Origin: Rhodospirillales bacterium
Lineage (GTDB): Bacteria > Pseudomonadota > Alphaproteobacteria > Rhodospirillales > UBA2165
NCBI GenBank assembly: GCA_028345065.1
Contig: JAOMCN010000018.1
Span: 1 to 40,779, forward strand
Direction: 5' to 3'
Length of the DNA stretch: 40,779 nucleotides
Part shown: positions 8,640 to 17,673 of the stretch, in pieces
Numbering within the stretch: the stretch's first letter is position 1
Layout: the number at the start of each line of letters is the position of its first letter
The notes under the pieces: generated by a model
The model's database searches: none
The model's input: the letters and a program-made list of their open reading frames with translations, nothing else
What the model was told of the DNA's origin: nothing
Translations under genes and position numbers: made by a program

Positions 8640-9656
8640 ATGAAAGCGATGGTGCTTGAACGGCCAAACAAACTTGCATTAAGAACCATTGATGACCCAC
8701 GACCAGAAGAAGGACAGGTCCTAATTCGAACAACTCACGCTGGCATCTGCGGTTCAGATACAAAAATATACGAAGGTAAGATGCCGGCAATTTATCCGGT
8801 TATAATGGGCCACGAAATTGTAGGTGAAGTTGTAGATGGTGATACGTCTCCTACCACTAAACCTGGGACCCGGGTACTTGTAGACCCCGTTCTTTTTTGT
8901 GGTAAATGTTTTTACTGTCTGCGGAACGATACTCACTTATGTCCCTATGGTGTACTGATGGGAAGAGAAATTAACGGAGGGTTTGCAGATTACTGCATAG
9001 CTAAAACTTCTCAAATTTATGTTCTGCCTGACAAACTCGACAGTAAAACCGGGGCCGCCGTGCAAGTGCTTACCACAGTGCTCCATGCCCAGGATGTAGG
9101 TGAAGTTGGGCGTGGTGACACCGTCGTAGTCTCAGGTTTGGGTGTAACAGGGTTAATGCATGTCCAATTGGCTAAGACACGGTTTGCCAAGACGGTCATT
9201 GGTATCTCAAGAAACCCCTACAAACGGAGTGTTGCCCTTTCTTTGGGGGCTGACTACGCCTTTGCCCATGGTGATGAAGCCCAAAAAGCCGTTCTGGATA
9301 TTACCGATGGAGTGGGCGCCGATATTGTGATCGAATGTGTGGGGTATTTACCTCTGTTAGGGGAGGCTATAGCGTTGGCGCGACCTGGAGGTAAAATCGT
9401 ACCATATGGAGTTTATCCTTCAGAAAAAGTAGAATTGCCTTTTTATGATTTCTATTTCAAAGAGTTAAAAATCTCAAATGTCCGTGCCGCGAAGGGTCGA
9501 GACTTCACGGAGTGTATCGAACTGGTTAGCCGGGGTAAGGTGGATTTAAGCACTCTTATTACGCATACGTTCCCATACACAGAACTTAATAGTGCTATAC
9601 GAATGTTGATGGACCCTAGCGACGAACGGCTGAAAGTTATATTAGAAAGGGTATAA
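8640..9656 (+). CDS. Zinc-dependent medium-chain alcohol/polyol dehydrogenase
   Basis: NAD(P)-dependent oxidation of a secondary alcohol, polyol or hydroxy-amino acid. Catalytic zinc ligands C37 (CGSD) and H58-E59 (GHE) and the four structural-zinc cysteines C87, C90, C93 and C101 are all present. The nucleotide-binding motif GLGVTG lies near residue 166. At 338 residues it fits the sorbitol/threonine dehydrogenase branch. An SD (GAGGG) precedes the ATG. It converges on the GhrA-like gene with a 40-base gap and sits beside the DUF6282-IlvD-GhrA operon, so it may handle an intermediate or substrate of the same pathway; this is inference from location. Confidence 0.85.
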   Translation: MKAMVLERPNKLALRTIDDPRPEEGQVLIRTTHAGICGSDTKIYEGKMPAIYPVIMGHEIVGEVVDGDTSPTTKPGTRVLVDPVLFCGKCFYCLRNDTHLCPYGVLMGREINGGFADYCIAKTSQIYVLPDKLDSKTGAAVQVLTTVLHAQDVGEVGRGDTVVVSGLGVTGLMHVQLAKTRFAKTVIGISRNPYKRSVALSLGADYAFAHGDEAQKAVLDITDGVGADIVIECVGYLPLLGEAIALARPGGKIVPYGVYPSEKVELPFYDFYFKELKISNVRAAKGRDFTECIELVSRGKVDLSTLITHTFPYTELNSAIRMLMDPSDERLKVILERV

Positions 9657-9696
9657 CGTTAAGTACCCCAAAAGCTAATGAGGCGGCAAACGAATA

Positions 9697-10629
9697 CTAA
9701 TATCCACGAGATGAATTAACCACACCTTCCAGGTTTCCCCCTCGTTCCCAGTTATTAATATTTCTTGCTATACATTTTGCCGCTGTTTTGTAATTTGTTT
9801 TGCTGGCAACATGTGGTGTCATCATTATTTTAGTATTACCCCAAAAAGGGTGAGATGTTGAAAGCGGTTCTTCTGGGAAGACGTCAATCGCCGCACCCAG
9901 GAGCTGCCCGGATGACAGGGCATCGAGTAAGTCTGCATTGATAAGATGCTGACCTCTTGCCGCATTCACTAAATAAGAATTTACCGGTAATTTCGAAAAT
10001 GTTTTAGCACATAAAATCCCATCCGTTTCGGCCGTTAAGGGAAGAAGGCAAATTAAAATATTCGTCTGTTCAAGAAAATCATTAAAGCCTTCCTTGCCAT
10101 GAAAAACAGAACAAAAATCGAATGATTTTGGCTCGCGGGACCACCCTAAAACGTTATAATCCAGTGAGCTCAACTTCTTTGCGGCGTCTTTGCCAAGGAT
10201 GCCAAGACCCATGATCCCCACCCTGATTTCCGAAGACGCTACTGGCGGATGTTCTTGCCAAATTCTCTGCGATTGTTGTTCGCGATAAAGTTGATCAAGA
10301 CGGTGAAATCTCAAAACATTGAATATCACGTACTCGCTCATTCCCCGAGTTAGATCATCATCAACTAACCGAATTACAGAAATATTATTTCGGATTTTGT
10401 TCAGATCACCGAGATGATCAACTCCTGCGCCCAGGGATAGTATCGCCTTGACGTTTGGCAGCGTCTCCAATAGGTCGCCTAGCTCCCCCCAAATTAAAAG
10501 GTATTCAACTTCCTGAGGATCTCCGACAGCTGGCCAAACTCTAAAATCAAGGTGTACCAGATAACGCGACAACTCTGTGTTCCACAATGTTGGATCATCA
10601 GTTTGGCTTTTAAAAAGTACAACCGCCAT
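9697..10629 (-). CDS. D-2-hydroxyacid dehydrogenase, glyoxylate/hydroxypyruvate reductase A type
   Basis: NAD(P)H-dependent reductase of 2-oxoacids such as glyoxylate or hydroxypyruvate, cytosolic. Features: LGAGVDHL near residue 67, the Rossmann motif GLGILG at 141-146, the NAARG block with the catalytic Arg near residue 228, the DVFPEEPL block, and catalytic His in TPHVAS near the C-terminus. These match the GhrA subgroup. Length of 310 residues is typical. It is the last gene of a three-gene minus-strand operon, 69 bases after the IlvD/Edd-like dehydratase. In that setting its likely job is to reduce, or run in reverse on, the 2-oxoacid made by the dehydratase. Confidence 0.85.
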   Translation of the reverse strand: MAVVLFKSQTDDPTLWNTELSRYLVHLDFRVWPAVGDPQEVEYLLIWGELGDLLETLPNVKAILSLGAGVDHLGDLNKIRNNISVIRLVDDDLTRGMSEYVIFNVLRFHRLDQLYREQQSQRIWQEHPPVASSEIRVGIMGLGILGKDAAKKLSSLDYNVLGWSREPKSFDFCSVFHGKEGFNDFLEQTNILICLLPLTAETDGILCAKTFSKLPVNSYLVNAARGQHLINADLLDALSSGQLLGAAIDVFPEEPLSTSHPFWGNTKIMMTPHVASKTNYKTAAKCIARNINNWERGGNLEGVVNSSRGY

Positions 10630-10697
10630 ATTCTATCAACACGCTATATGACTGTGGGAGTATAAGATTTTTTTATCATGATGTCCGGTAGAGAGAT

Positions 10698-12362
10698 TCA
10701 ACGAGGCATGACCGCACCTCTTGTCGCCGGTGCTACCTGATCCGCATAGTGTTTGAGATACCCCCTTTTCACCCGGGGCTCTGGTGGTTGGTACTCCCCT
10801 CGCCTGCGCTCCATTTCTTCATTCTCGACTTCCAGGTCGAGAACGCGTTTATCGAGGTCCAATATTATTCTGTCACCATTCCTCACAAGTCCAATTGGAC
10901 CACCACGCGCGGCCTCGGGTGTCACATAACCTATGGCCGGACCATGCGTCGCGCCAGAAAAACGCCCATCCGTAACAAGTGCACATGTACTATCCAAACC
11001 CATTCCAACCAGTGCAGATGTCGCCCCCAGCATTTCACGCATGCCAGGTCCGCCTTTGGGCCCCTCATTTCGAATGATAATAACGGTATTTTCCTCAATA
11101 TCGGAAGCACGAATAGCATCTATCGCCGCCTCTTCATCTTCGAAAACCCTGGCTATACCATTCATTCTCCACATTTCAGGTTTAACTCCAGACGCCTTCA
11201 CTACAGCTCCGTCAGGCGCTAAACTACCCTTTAATATAAATATCGCTCCTTGTTCAGAAACCGGCTTGTCTCGTGAACTTACAACCTGAGAATTTAGGGA
11301 AACCTTTCTGGTCTCAACAATTTCACCGATTGTTTGATCAGCTACCGTTTTTGCCTTCAAATTTACAAGGTCTCCAAGAGCCTTAAGGACTGACGGAACG
11401 CCACCGGCACTATCAAGGTCGGTAACACCGTGGGGACCCGATGGTGCTAGCTTAACCAATGTTGGAGTATCTCGGCCTAAACGGTCAAAAGTATCGAAGT
11501 CGATTTCAACACCCATCTCGATACCAATTGCAATTAAATGGAGGACCATGTTGGTTGAACCCGATACAGACAACGCAACACGAATGGCATTTTCAAATGC
11601 CTCTGGAGTCATAATATCTGAAGGAAGGATATTTTTCTCCAATAATTGCATAATCTGCATTCCCGTCCGTTTTGCGGCCCGGACTTGAAAGTTACTTCCC
11701 GCCGGAAGAGTTCCAGATCCCGGGAGAGCCATGCCTAACGCTTCACTATAAATACCTGCGGTATTTCCAGAGGTTGCCGTGTCACATGCTCCGGAAAACG
11801 GAAACAAGTTTTCCTCATAATCTGCCAGAATATCGTCTGTAATTAGCCCGCGTTCAACTTCCCCAATGCCATCATAAACGGTTTCAAGAAAAACCTTTTT
11901 CCCATCTGCAATGCCATATTTAGTTGGTCCCCCATATAATAAAATGGTCGGAATATTTAACCGCGCAGCCGCCATCAGCATACCTGGCAACACCTTGTCC
12001 CCTGAAGCAATTAATACTAAAGCATCAAATCCATGCCCCAAAACCATAAGCTCGACTAGATCCGCAACGATATCGCGACTGGGCAACACATAACGCATAC
12101 TAGACGCGGCAAACGCCTCACTATCGGTGACGTGGAACGCGTTAAATTCACATGGTGTACCACCCGCCATTCTAACGCCTGCCTTGACGGCATCTCCTAT
12201 TTGACGCAAGTGAACATTCTCCGGTGAAAAATCCTGATAGGTATTTGCAACAGCAATTAATGGTCGCTGGAGTTCCTCATCAGTTAAACCAGCTCCTTTG
12301 ATCCAAGCCCGTTGGAGGCTGCGTGTACGACCTATATATTGCTCTTTACTTCTCATGTTCAT
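10698..12362 (-). CDS. IlvD/Edd family dehydratase homologue missing two iron-sulfur cysteines
   Basis: Homologue of dihydroxy-acid and sugar-acid dehydratases, 554 residues. Conserved parts: [13 protein letters not shown] near 89-101, DK at 122-123 (Mg ligand and carbamylated Lys in the family), EGPKGGPGM, and [12 protein letters not shown] with the catalytic Ser. In characterised members a [2Fe-2S] cluster is held by three Cys. Here the first (in the NPCN motif) is Glu48 within SPENVHL, the second (in GGCDK) is Gly121 within SGDK, and only the third, C193 in GACDT, remains. The enzyme may lack the cluster, bind a different metal, or have a new reaction. It is the middle gene of an operon, 61 bases after the DUF6282 gene. 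The family call is secure; true dihydroxy-acid dehydratase activity is doubtful. Confidence 0.85.
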   Translation of the reverse strand: MNMRSKEQYIGRTRSLQRAWIKGAGLTDEELQRPLIAVANTYQDFSPENVHLRQIGDAVKAGVRMAGGTPCEFNAFHVTDSEAFAASSMRYVLPSRDIVADLVELMVLGHGFDALVLIASGDKVLPGMLMAAARLNIPTILLYGGPTKYGIADGKKVFLETVYDGIGEVERGLITDDILADYEENLFPFSGACDTATSGNTAGIYSEALGMALPGSGTLPAGSNFQVRAAKRTGMQIMQLLEKNILPSDIMTPEAFENAIRVALSVSGSTNMVLHLIAIGIEMGVEIDFDTFDRLGRDTPTLVKLAPSGPHGVTDLDSAGGVPSVLKALGDLVNLKAKTVADQTIGEIVETRKVSLNSQVVSSRDKPVSEQGAIFILKGSLAPDGAVVKASGVKPEMWRMNGIARVFEDEEAAIDAIRASDIEENTVIIIRNEGPKGGPGMREMLGATSALVGMGLDSTCALVTDGRFSGATHGPAIGYVTPEAARGGPIGLVRNGDRIILDLDKRVLDLEVENEEMERRRGEYQPPEPRVKRGYLKHYADQVAPATRGAVMPR

Positions 12363-12422
12363 TTTTCAGGTCTCTCTCGAAATTAAAACTATTAGGCAAA
12401 AAAATGGGGTCATCAAAATTTA

Positions 12423-13379
12423 CTATTCTGAATGAGGATGATTTTGAGCTACACCAAACAATTCTTCAGCTAGTTGGACCTTATCCAACTTTGGTTTAAT
12501 CCCGAGAAGCCTTGCTGGATTCTTGATGGCCATGGTGGCGATATCCTCCAAAGGAATTCCTTTCTCATGTAAAACCTGAGCAAACATTCTAAACATGTCA
12601 GGTGTTTTGGGGCTAAACGGCTGGCCGGAGTCTGTAGCGATTATCGACCTGTCGGCACCAACTGCAACTATCGCATCCTTCATTTGATCCGAAGTTACGC
12701 TTTGGAACATGGGCATACAGTTTACAGCACAGTACTCCATCAGACAGTTCTGATTGGCCAATTCAATCTGGCTTTGAATTGATAAATTAGGACATTGCAT
12801 CTCCGGATGCGTAACAATAATCTTTTTGAGTCCCTTGCCTACGGCATAGTCTACAACCAAAAATATCTCCTTTTCGCTTAAATGCCCGGTCGCAAGGATA
12901 GCATCAAAATCCACTATAAGATCTATAACGCTCTTTGCATCCGCAGAGAGGCCTTTACCGCTGGTCACCGTGTAGGGTTTGAATAATTCTCGTGACGACC
13001 TATTCTTATAGCTACCAGAACCAATATTGCCGAAGGCACCGGCCTCTCCGAAAATGCGCACGTGGTTTTCTGCATCAATTGTAGGCATCCAAACTATTTT
13101 TGCATTCTGTTTTAAGGCCTGCTCCACTGCGGCTGGATTAACGCCACCCACACCTCTATTGAGCGCAATGCCAGCAAATAGATCAAAACCCGGAATTTCT
13201 TTTCTAGCGTGATAGACTTTGGTAATGGTGGATTCAAAATGGCTTTTTACGATGATTGCAGCCATTTTTGAGCCCTTACACCATCTTGCCACGTCTATTG
13301 TATCACCAATCCGCTGAAATGGGGCCGGTCCGGTATGCACGTGAGTATCTATAAATCCTTCAACTGAAATTATGGTCAT
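12423..13379 (-). CDS. DUF6282 family metal-dependent hydrolase
   Basis: Amidohydrolase-like TIM-barrel protein of 318 residues. The N-terminal DTHVHTGP gives the HxH metal pair (H13, H15); further candidates are the His in KSHFEST, ATGHLS and VTHPEM, and Asp in ATDSGQP near the C-terminus, in the order expected for the superfamily. ATG at 13379 is chosen over a TTG two codons earlier because AAGGA stands seven bases before it. It is the first gene of the operon with the IlvD/Edd-like dehydratase and GhrA-like dehydrogenase, and a 12-base palindrome lies about 50 bases upstream. DUF6282 members have no agreed substrate; hydrolysis or decarboxylation of an acid is plausible from the fold and neighbours. 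Confidence 0.8.
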   Translation of the reverse strand: MTIISVEGFIDTHVHTGPAPFQRIGDTIDVARWCKGSKMAAIIVKSHFESTITKVYHARKEIPGFDLFAGIALNRGVGGVNPAAVEQALKQNAKIVWMPTIDAENHVRIFGEAGAFGNIGSGSYKNRSSRELFKPYTVTSGKGLSADAKSVIDLIVDFDAILATGHLSEKEIFLVVDYAVGKGLKKIIVTHPEMQCPNLSIQSQIELANQNCLMEYCAVNCMPMFQSVTSDQMKDAIVAVGADRSIIATDSGQPFSPKTPDMFRMFAQVLHEKGIPLEDIATMAIKNPARLLGIKPKLDKVQLAEELFGVAQNHPHSE

Positions 13380-13431
13380 AATCAATCCTTCAGCCGACCC
13401 AAAATAACGCTTTAAATATACGGCTTGTTTT

Positions 13432-13443
13432 ATTATCGATAAT
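13432..13443. promoter_or_regulatory. 12-base palindrome, candidate operator of the DUF6282 operon
   Basis: ATTATCGATAAT is a perfect palindrome in the 106-base gap between the divergent DUF6282 operon and the VOC gene. The placement suits a dimeric repressor. No regulator gene is present in the window, and no family-specific motif is recognised. Confidence 0.35.
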
Positions 13444-13485
13444 CACCAGATATATGACAACTCAAAGGTTAATGCATACCAACAA

Positions 13486-13884
13486 ATGACTATGTTAAAT
13501 CATGTTACAATAGGCGTTACCGATTTAGATCGCGCCACTCAGTTTTATGATGAGCTTCTTGGTGTTATAGGAGCTAAGGAACTATGGTCTACTCCCGAAA
13601 TGCGCATGTATGGTAATAATCCAGAGTTACCCAAAGTAGCGGTTTGCACTCCTTTTAATGGTCAACCTCAAAACCCAGGAAATGGCAACATGATAGCGTT
13701 TAAAGGTGGCTCAAAAGAAGGAGTTGATCAACTTTACGCCAAAGCTATAGAGCTTGGGGCAACCGATGACGGCAAGCCTGGGGAACGACATCACCACAGT
13801 CAATACTATGCCGCATACATCAGGGATTTAGATGGAAATAAGCTGTGTTTTATACATGCTAAAATTAAAAATGATGAGGTCTAA
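13486..13884 (+). CDS. VOC/glyoxalase-fold protein
   Basis: A 132-residue vicinal oxygen chelate protein. Start LNHVTIGVTDLDRATQFYD is the classic first beta-alpha unit with the first metal His; the C-terminal strand RDLDGNKLCFIH closes the fold. An HHH run near residue 104 is unusual. Such proteins isomerise or conjugate glutathione adducts, break down dioxygenated aromatics or bind antibiotics; the reaction here is not readable. It is divergent from the DUF6282 operon and followed after 72 bases by the sodium channel gene. The first ATG is used; a second ATG two codons later is possible, and no strong SD separates them. Confidence 0.75.
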   Translation: MTMLNHVTIGVTDLDRATQFYDELLGVIGAKELWSTPEMRMYGNNPELPKVAVCTPFNGQPQNPGNGNMIAFKGGSKEGVDQLYAKAIELGATDDGKPGERHHHSQYYAAYIRDLDGNKLCFIHAKIKNDEV

Positions 13885-13956
13885 GAAGTTTGTAACCAAG
13901 GTACCTCTAGTAGCAAAAAAATACTGAACTTCACAACTTCAAGCAAAGAGGAAGGT

Positions 13957-14805
13957 ATGCCAGAGAACAGTGTTCACCAAAATCAATCGGTTAAATGGAT
14001 GGAGAAGTTGGGTCTCTTTGTCGAAAGCCGTTTAGCGCAGAATTCGATCACGGCACTGATAGTTCTAAATGCTGTAACGTTAGGTCTCGAAACCGAGGAA
14101 GATATTATCCAAGGCTACGAAAAAATTCTATCCATATTAGACTCACTGATTTTGGCAATTTTTTCGGTAGAAATTCTTATCAAACTCTTACACCGACGAT
14201 TATCTTTCTTTAAAAATGGCTGGAATATATTTGACTTCGTAATCATAGGCATTGCCCTTATTCCGAGTTCAGGCCCCCTTTCTGTTCTTAGAACACTGCG
14301 CATCTTTAGGGCAATGCGTCTTCTTTCGGTAATCCCATCAATGCGAAAGGTTATACAGGCTCTATTTGTAGCAATTCCTGGCATCTTATCTGTTGGTTCT
14401 ATTATTATTTTAATATTTTATGTTAGCGCCGTTTTAAGTACTAATTTTTTTGGAAATGAATTTGAACAGTGGTTTGGAAACATTGGCCGATCAATGTTCA
14501 CGTTGTTCCAAATCATGACTTTAGAAAGTTGGTCAATGGGTATCGTGCGACCTATCATGGATAGTTTTAGCTGGGCCTGGGTATTTTTTGTGCCGTTTAT
14601 CTTGGTCACGAGCTTTGCCGTACTTAACTTGTTCATCGGCATAATCGTCGATGCAATGCAAACGCAAAGCCTAAAAGAAAATGTAAATGATGCAATTGAA
14701 TTGGGTGAAGGTTCTTTGCAGTCTAAAGAAATTCGCGCTGATATTTCTCAACTCCGTCAAGAAGTGAAGGAATTAACCAAACTTTTAAAATCACAAACCA
14801 GTTAA
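13957..14805 (+). CDS. Voltage-gated sodium channel, NavBac family
   Basis: Single-domain six-helix channel subunit that forms a homotetramer in the inner membrane. S1-S4 occupy roughly residues 25-135. The S4 sensor shows regularly spaced Arg (VLRTLRIFRAMRLL). The pore loop holds TLESWSM at 188-194, the same selectivity filter as the well-studied NavAb channel and close to NaChBac TLESWAS, so Na+ selectivity is expected. S6 (VLNLFIGIIVDAM) leads into an acidic neck and a heptad coiled coil (IRADISQLRQEVKELTKLL) typical for tetramer assembly. Length of 282 residues is normal, and the SD GAGGAAGG lies before the ATG. In marine bacteria such channels are linked to motility and pH or Na+ balance. 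No obvious partner nearby. Confidence 0.93.
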   Translation: MPENSVHQNQSVKWMEKLGLFVESRLAQNSITALIVLNAVTLGLETEEDIIQGYEKILSILDSLILAIFSVEILIKLLHRRLSFFKNGWNIFDFVIIGIALIPSSGPLSVLRTLRIFRAMRLLSVIPSMRKVIQALFVAIPGILSVGSIIILIFYVSAVLSTNFFGNEFEQWFGNIGRSMFTLFQIMTLESWSMGIVRPIMDSFSWAWVFFVPFILVTSFAVLNLFIGIIVDAMQTQSLKENVNDAIELGEGSLQSKEIRADISQLRQEVKELTKLLKSQTS

Positions 14806-14945
14806 TATGTTCAAAAATACTTTTTTAAAAGAGTATAAAGAGTGGGGATTATTATCAACGTTACTTGCAGCATGATGGATAATAAAAAGGGTACATTGTT
14901 CACTGGGAACACCCGTGGTAACTAAGACACTTTCAAGAGGTTCTG

Positions 14946-15404
14946 ATGGTATCAAGTCAGGATAATAAAAAAGCCAAGGCTGTCGGCATAAATCATATTG
15001 CCCTCGAAGTTGGAGATATTGATGAAGCACTAGATTTCTACAGTAGCTTCATTGATTTCGAAATTAGCAGGCGCAGCGAAACTGCTGCATTTGTCTATTT
15101 CGGAGATCAATTTATCAACTTCATATTAGGCCGCAATCAAGCCCCTGACGAACGTCGCCACTTTGGAATAGCTGTGGATGACAAAGAATTAGCTCGTGAA
15201 ACGCTTGAGAATATGGGAATTAAGTTCTTGGATGGTCAATTCTTGGATTTTCTCGACCCCTGGGGCAACCGAGTAGAAATTACGACATACACTAATATCC
15301 AGTTCACCAAGGCAGATCACATTTTGAAAGGCATGGGTCTTGGACATTTGTCCAAAACTGAGGATGCCATTGCGGAGTTGAGAAAGAAGGATATGGCGCC
15401 TTGA
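14946..15404 (+). CDS. VOC family protein with intact metal ligands
   Basis: A 152-residue VOC protein. INHIALEVGDIDEALDFY carries the first metal His, RRHFGIAVDD the second and DPWGNRVEITTY the Glu, so a single metal site is likely. The last 30 residues extend past the usual fold (DHILKGMGLGHL...). SD AGAGG precedes the ATG. It follows the sodium channel by 140 bases and precedes the SRAP gene by 51 bases on the same strand. It could be a glyoxalase-like, dioxygenase-like or detoxifying enzyme; not distinguishable here. Confidence 0.78.
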   Translation: MVSSQDNKKAKAVGINHIALEVGDIDEALDFYSSFIDFEISRRSETAAFVYFGDQFINFILGRNQAPDERRHFGIAVDDKELARETLENMGIKFLDGQFLDFLDPWGNRVEITTYTNIQFTKADHILKGMGLGHLSKTEDAIAELRKKDMAP

Positions 15405-15455
15405 TCGGCAAATCCGATGATGTGAAACAACTATTTCACCAAAATCTTCAGTAAC

Positions 15456-16007
15456 ATGTGCTCACAATTTGATGCAGCAGAACGCGAAGACGTTATTGAA
15501 CGGTGGGGTATAATCCCTCAATCAAATGTACTAGGCTCTGCAAAATGGGGAACAATTTACCCCAAATATGATACGCTCTTAATTACCTACGATAACGAGC
15601 CAATGGTTCGGCGTTGGGGGTTAACACCTGAATGGTCAAAGCGACCCCTGATTAATGCGAAGTCAGAAGAAGTTCACAGTAAGAAAACATTCGTTCCCTT
15701 ATTACAGAGCCGATGCATAATACCTGCAGCCTCATATTATGAATGGCAACACAAAAACGATTCAAAAATCAAGACCAGAATTTTGGGTGAATCTATGTTT
15801 TCGATTGCGGGCCTGTACACTAATGATCATTACGTCATGTTCACGTGTGCACCTGCTGAGGGAATAGCACATATTCATCATCGAATGCCTGCGATCCTCA
15901 ATGATCAATCAATTAATGACTGGCTGAACCCGGCTAATGAATTTTCGGATATAAAAACGTTACTTCAACCCTTCGATGGCCTCCTCGAATGGGATCAAAC
16001 GGCATAA
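15456..16007 (+). CDS. SRAP domain protein (HMCES/YedK family)
   Basis: DNA-damage protein that covalently captures abasic sites in single-stranded DNA. Cys2 directly after the start Met is the crosslinking nucleophile once Met is removed, which fixes the start. Other active-site residues are seen: N67 in INAKSE, E96 in YYEW and H141 in IHHRMPAIL. WGLTPEW at about 54-60 is also a family block. At 183 residues it is shorter than the usual 200-240. No SD stands before the ATG. The last stretch (LLQPFDGLLEW) suits DNA binding near the C-terminus. No SOS-box was recognised upstream. Confidence 0.9.
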   Translation: MCSQFDAAEREDVIERWGIIPQSNVLGSAKWGTIYPKYDTLLITYDNEPMVRRWGLTPEWSKRPLINAKSEEVHSKKTFVPLLQSRCIIPAASYYEWQHKNDSKIKTRILGESMFSIAGLYTNDHYVMFTCAPAEGIAHIHHRMPAILNDQSINDWLNPANEFSDIKTLLQPFDGLLEWDQTA

Positions 16008-16139
16008 TGGAAATGAATTCTATTATTACAAAATCACTGTTACTTTTCTAGATCGCAAGGACACAACCGAAGAAAAACTCTCCATAGGTGTAACGATTCC
16101 CGTCGCCCTATTGTCGGTCAAAACACAAAATTCCATCGT

Positions 16140-16574
16140 TTAAATTTGTTCCGCAATAAATACCGGAAATTTACGAGAGGTCTTTTCTTGATATTCGTTA
16201 TAGGGTGGGAAGGCTTTTGCACCGGCATCCCACAAATTCTGGCGTTCTTTATCGTTTGTAACTTCTCGAATTCGCATTTTGAACACCTCTGTTCTATCGC
16301 GAATTTCCACGTCTGGATTTGCTCTAAGATTGTATACCCATACCGGATTTTTGGGGCGCCCCCCATAGGAACCGATCAACACATAACTGTTCTCCACCTT
16401 AACCCGCATCACTGGTATTTTTCGGAGTGCACCAGATTTGGTCCCAACATGAGTAACGATTATGCAAGGCAAACCCGTGTCTCTCAACGTCGTACCTTCA
16501 GTGCCTCCGCTAGCTTCATACAATTCGACTTGATCACGCACCCAATCTAACGCGGGCGGAATATATTCGGCCAT
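16140..16574 (-). CDS. Nitroreductase family deazaflavin-dependent oxidoreductase (DDN-like)
   Basis: Split-beta-barrel protein of 144 residues related to the mycobacterial Ddn/DUF385 group, which use F420 or a flavin. The family pattern is visible: VTHVGTKSGALRKIPVMRV, then VLIGSYGGRPKNPVWVYNL and ANPDVEIRDRTEVF, and the C-terminal W/Y-rich end. SD GGTAGGGA is upstream. It is convergent with the SRAP gene. With the LLM-type monooxygenase at 26.7 kb it is one of two candidate F420 users here, but both families also have flavin-only members, so F420 in this organism is not shown. Confidence 0.82.
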   Translation of the reverse strand: MAEYIPPALDWVRDQVELYEASGGTEGTTLRDTGLPCIIVTHVGTKSGALRKIPVMRVKVENSYVLIGSYGGRPKNPVWVYNLRANPDVEIRDRTEVFKMRIREVTNDKERQNLWDAGAKAFPPYNEYQEKTSRKFPVFIAEQI

Positions 16575-16838
16575 GTTTGTCCCTACCCTAATAAGAATTA
16601 AAAAATAGTCGCAACCGGAAATCTAAACCACCTAATCAGGTTTTACCAATGGAAATAAGTAAATCTGGAGCGATCTAACACGTGAAATTCACTAAATTCG
16701 CTAACTAACTTCATTTCACCCCTAGTTCCTGTTACAATATGAAGAAGATTAAACAGCATACTTTGACTAAATCTGGATGGTTATTCTTTGATTTCCTTCT
16801 CTAAATGCCAAGTTTGGTCGTGGCAAAGGAGACAGACA

Positions 16839-17621
16839 ATAGAGAACCTTGAAGACGTTATTGATCTTGATGCCTGCCCGCTTGGAAATGAAAATTTTAT
16901 TGCGTCCGGTAAAAAGACACTCGCTGAAAATGGGGTATTGACCCTGCCAGGTTTTTTGCGTGCCAAAGCGATTGAGACACTTGTAGCCGAGGCAGAAACC
17001 CAGAAGCATAATGCCTATTTCACGGCATCAACACATAATGTGTATCTTACTGAACCCCGGCCCGAGCTCGGTGAGGGCCATATCTATAACCGGCAGCTTA
17101 CCTCATCAAAAGGTTGCATTACTACCGATCAAGTTCTGGTCGACTCGGGTCTTCACACTATCTATGACTCCTCGCTATTTAGGCAGTTTGTCGCCCAAAT
17201 TGTCGGCGAACCGGGACTATATGAATACGCCGATCCTCTAGCGTCGATTAATGTTCATTTCGCCAGCGAGGATCAGGAACTTAACTGGCATTTTGACAAT
17301 TCAGATTTTGCGATCACCTTGTTGTTACAGGCACCACGGGATGGCGGTTATTTTGAATATGTACGCGACCTGCGTAATGCTAAAGATGACGACATGAATT
17401 TTGCGGGCGTTACAGCCATTCTGGATGGCAAGATGCAACCGTCCGTGCTCTCCATGGAACCTGGCACTCTTGTGTTATTTCGAGGGCGCAATTCAATACA
17501 CCGGGTGACACCGACCATTGGTGATCAGACACGTATATTGGTAGTACTAGCTTACAACGCAGCGCCAGGGATCGCCCTGTCAGAATCCGCCCGCATGACG
17601 TTTTTCGGCCGACTAGGCTAG
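16839..17621 (+). CDS. Fe(II)/2-oxoglutarate oxygenase related to BesD/HalD, likely hydroxylase
   Basis: 2OG-dependent oxygenase of the family that includes free amino-acid halogenases. The metal triad is His and Asp in WHFDNSDF plus a distal His in NSIHRVTP, with a 2OG-binding Arg about 11 residues on. BesD-type halogenases have HxG; here it is HxD, so hydroxylation is expected. The start is unusual: AAAGGAG at 16825-16831 stands seven bases before ATA at 16839, which opens onto ENLEDVIDLD, a natural N-terminus for the family. The nearest canonical codon is a TTG at 16788 with no ribosome binding site. Third positions are GC-richer than neighbours, as in the dehydrogenase that converges on it. 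Substrate unknown. Confidence 0.8.
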   Translation: MENLEDVIDLDACPLGNENFIASGKKTLAENGVLTLPGFLRAKAIETLVAEAETQKHNAYFTASTHNVYLTEPRPELGEGHIYNRQLTSSKGCITTDQVLVDSGLHTIYDSSLFRQFVAQIVGEPGLYEYADPLASINVHFASEDQELNWHFDNSDFAITLLLQAPRDGGYFEYVRDLRNAKDDDMNFAGVTAILDGKMQPSVLSMEPGTLVLFRGRNSIHRVTPTIGDQTRILVVLAYNAAPGIALSESARMTFFGRLG

Positions 17622-17673
17622 GCCTTCATATAGAGAGATTTTTGTCTAGTGCCGGTGAATAATTCGTGAATAT

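Noticed and set aside
10749-11222. 157-codon plus-strand frame within the IlvD/Edd-like gene
   Set aside because: Antisense shadow of a well-conserved coding region; no start signal and unusual residue composition.
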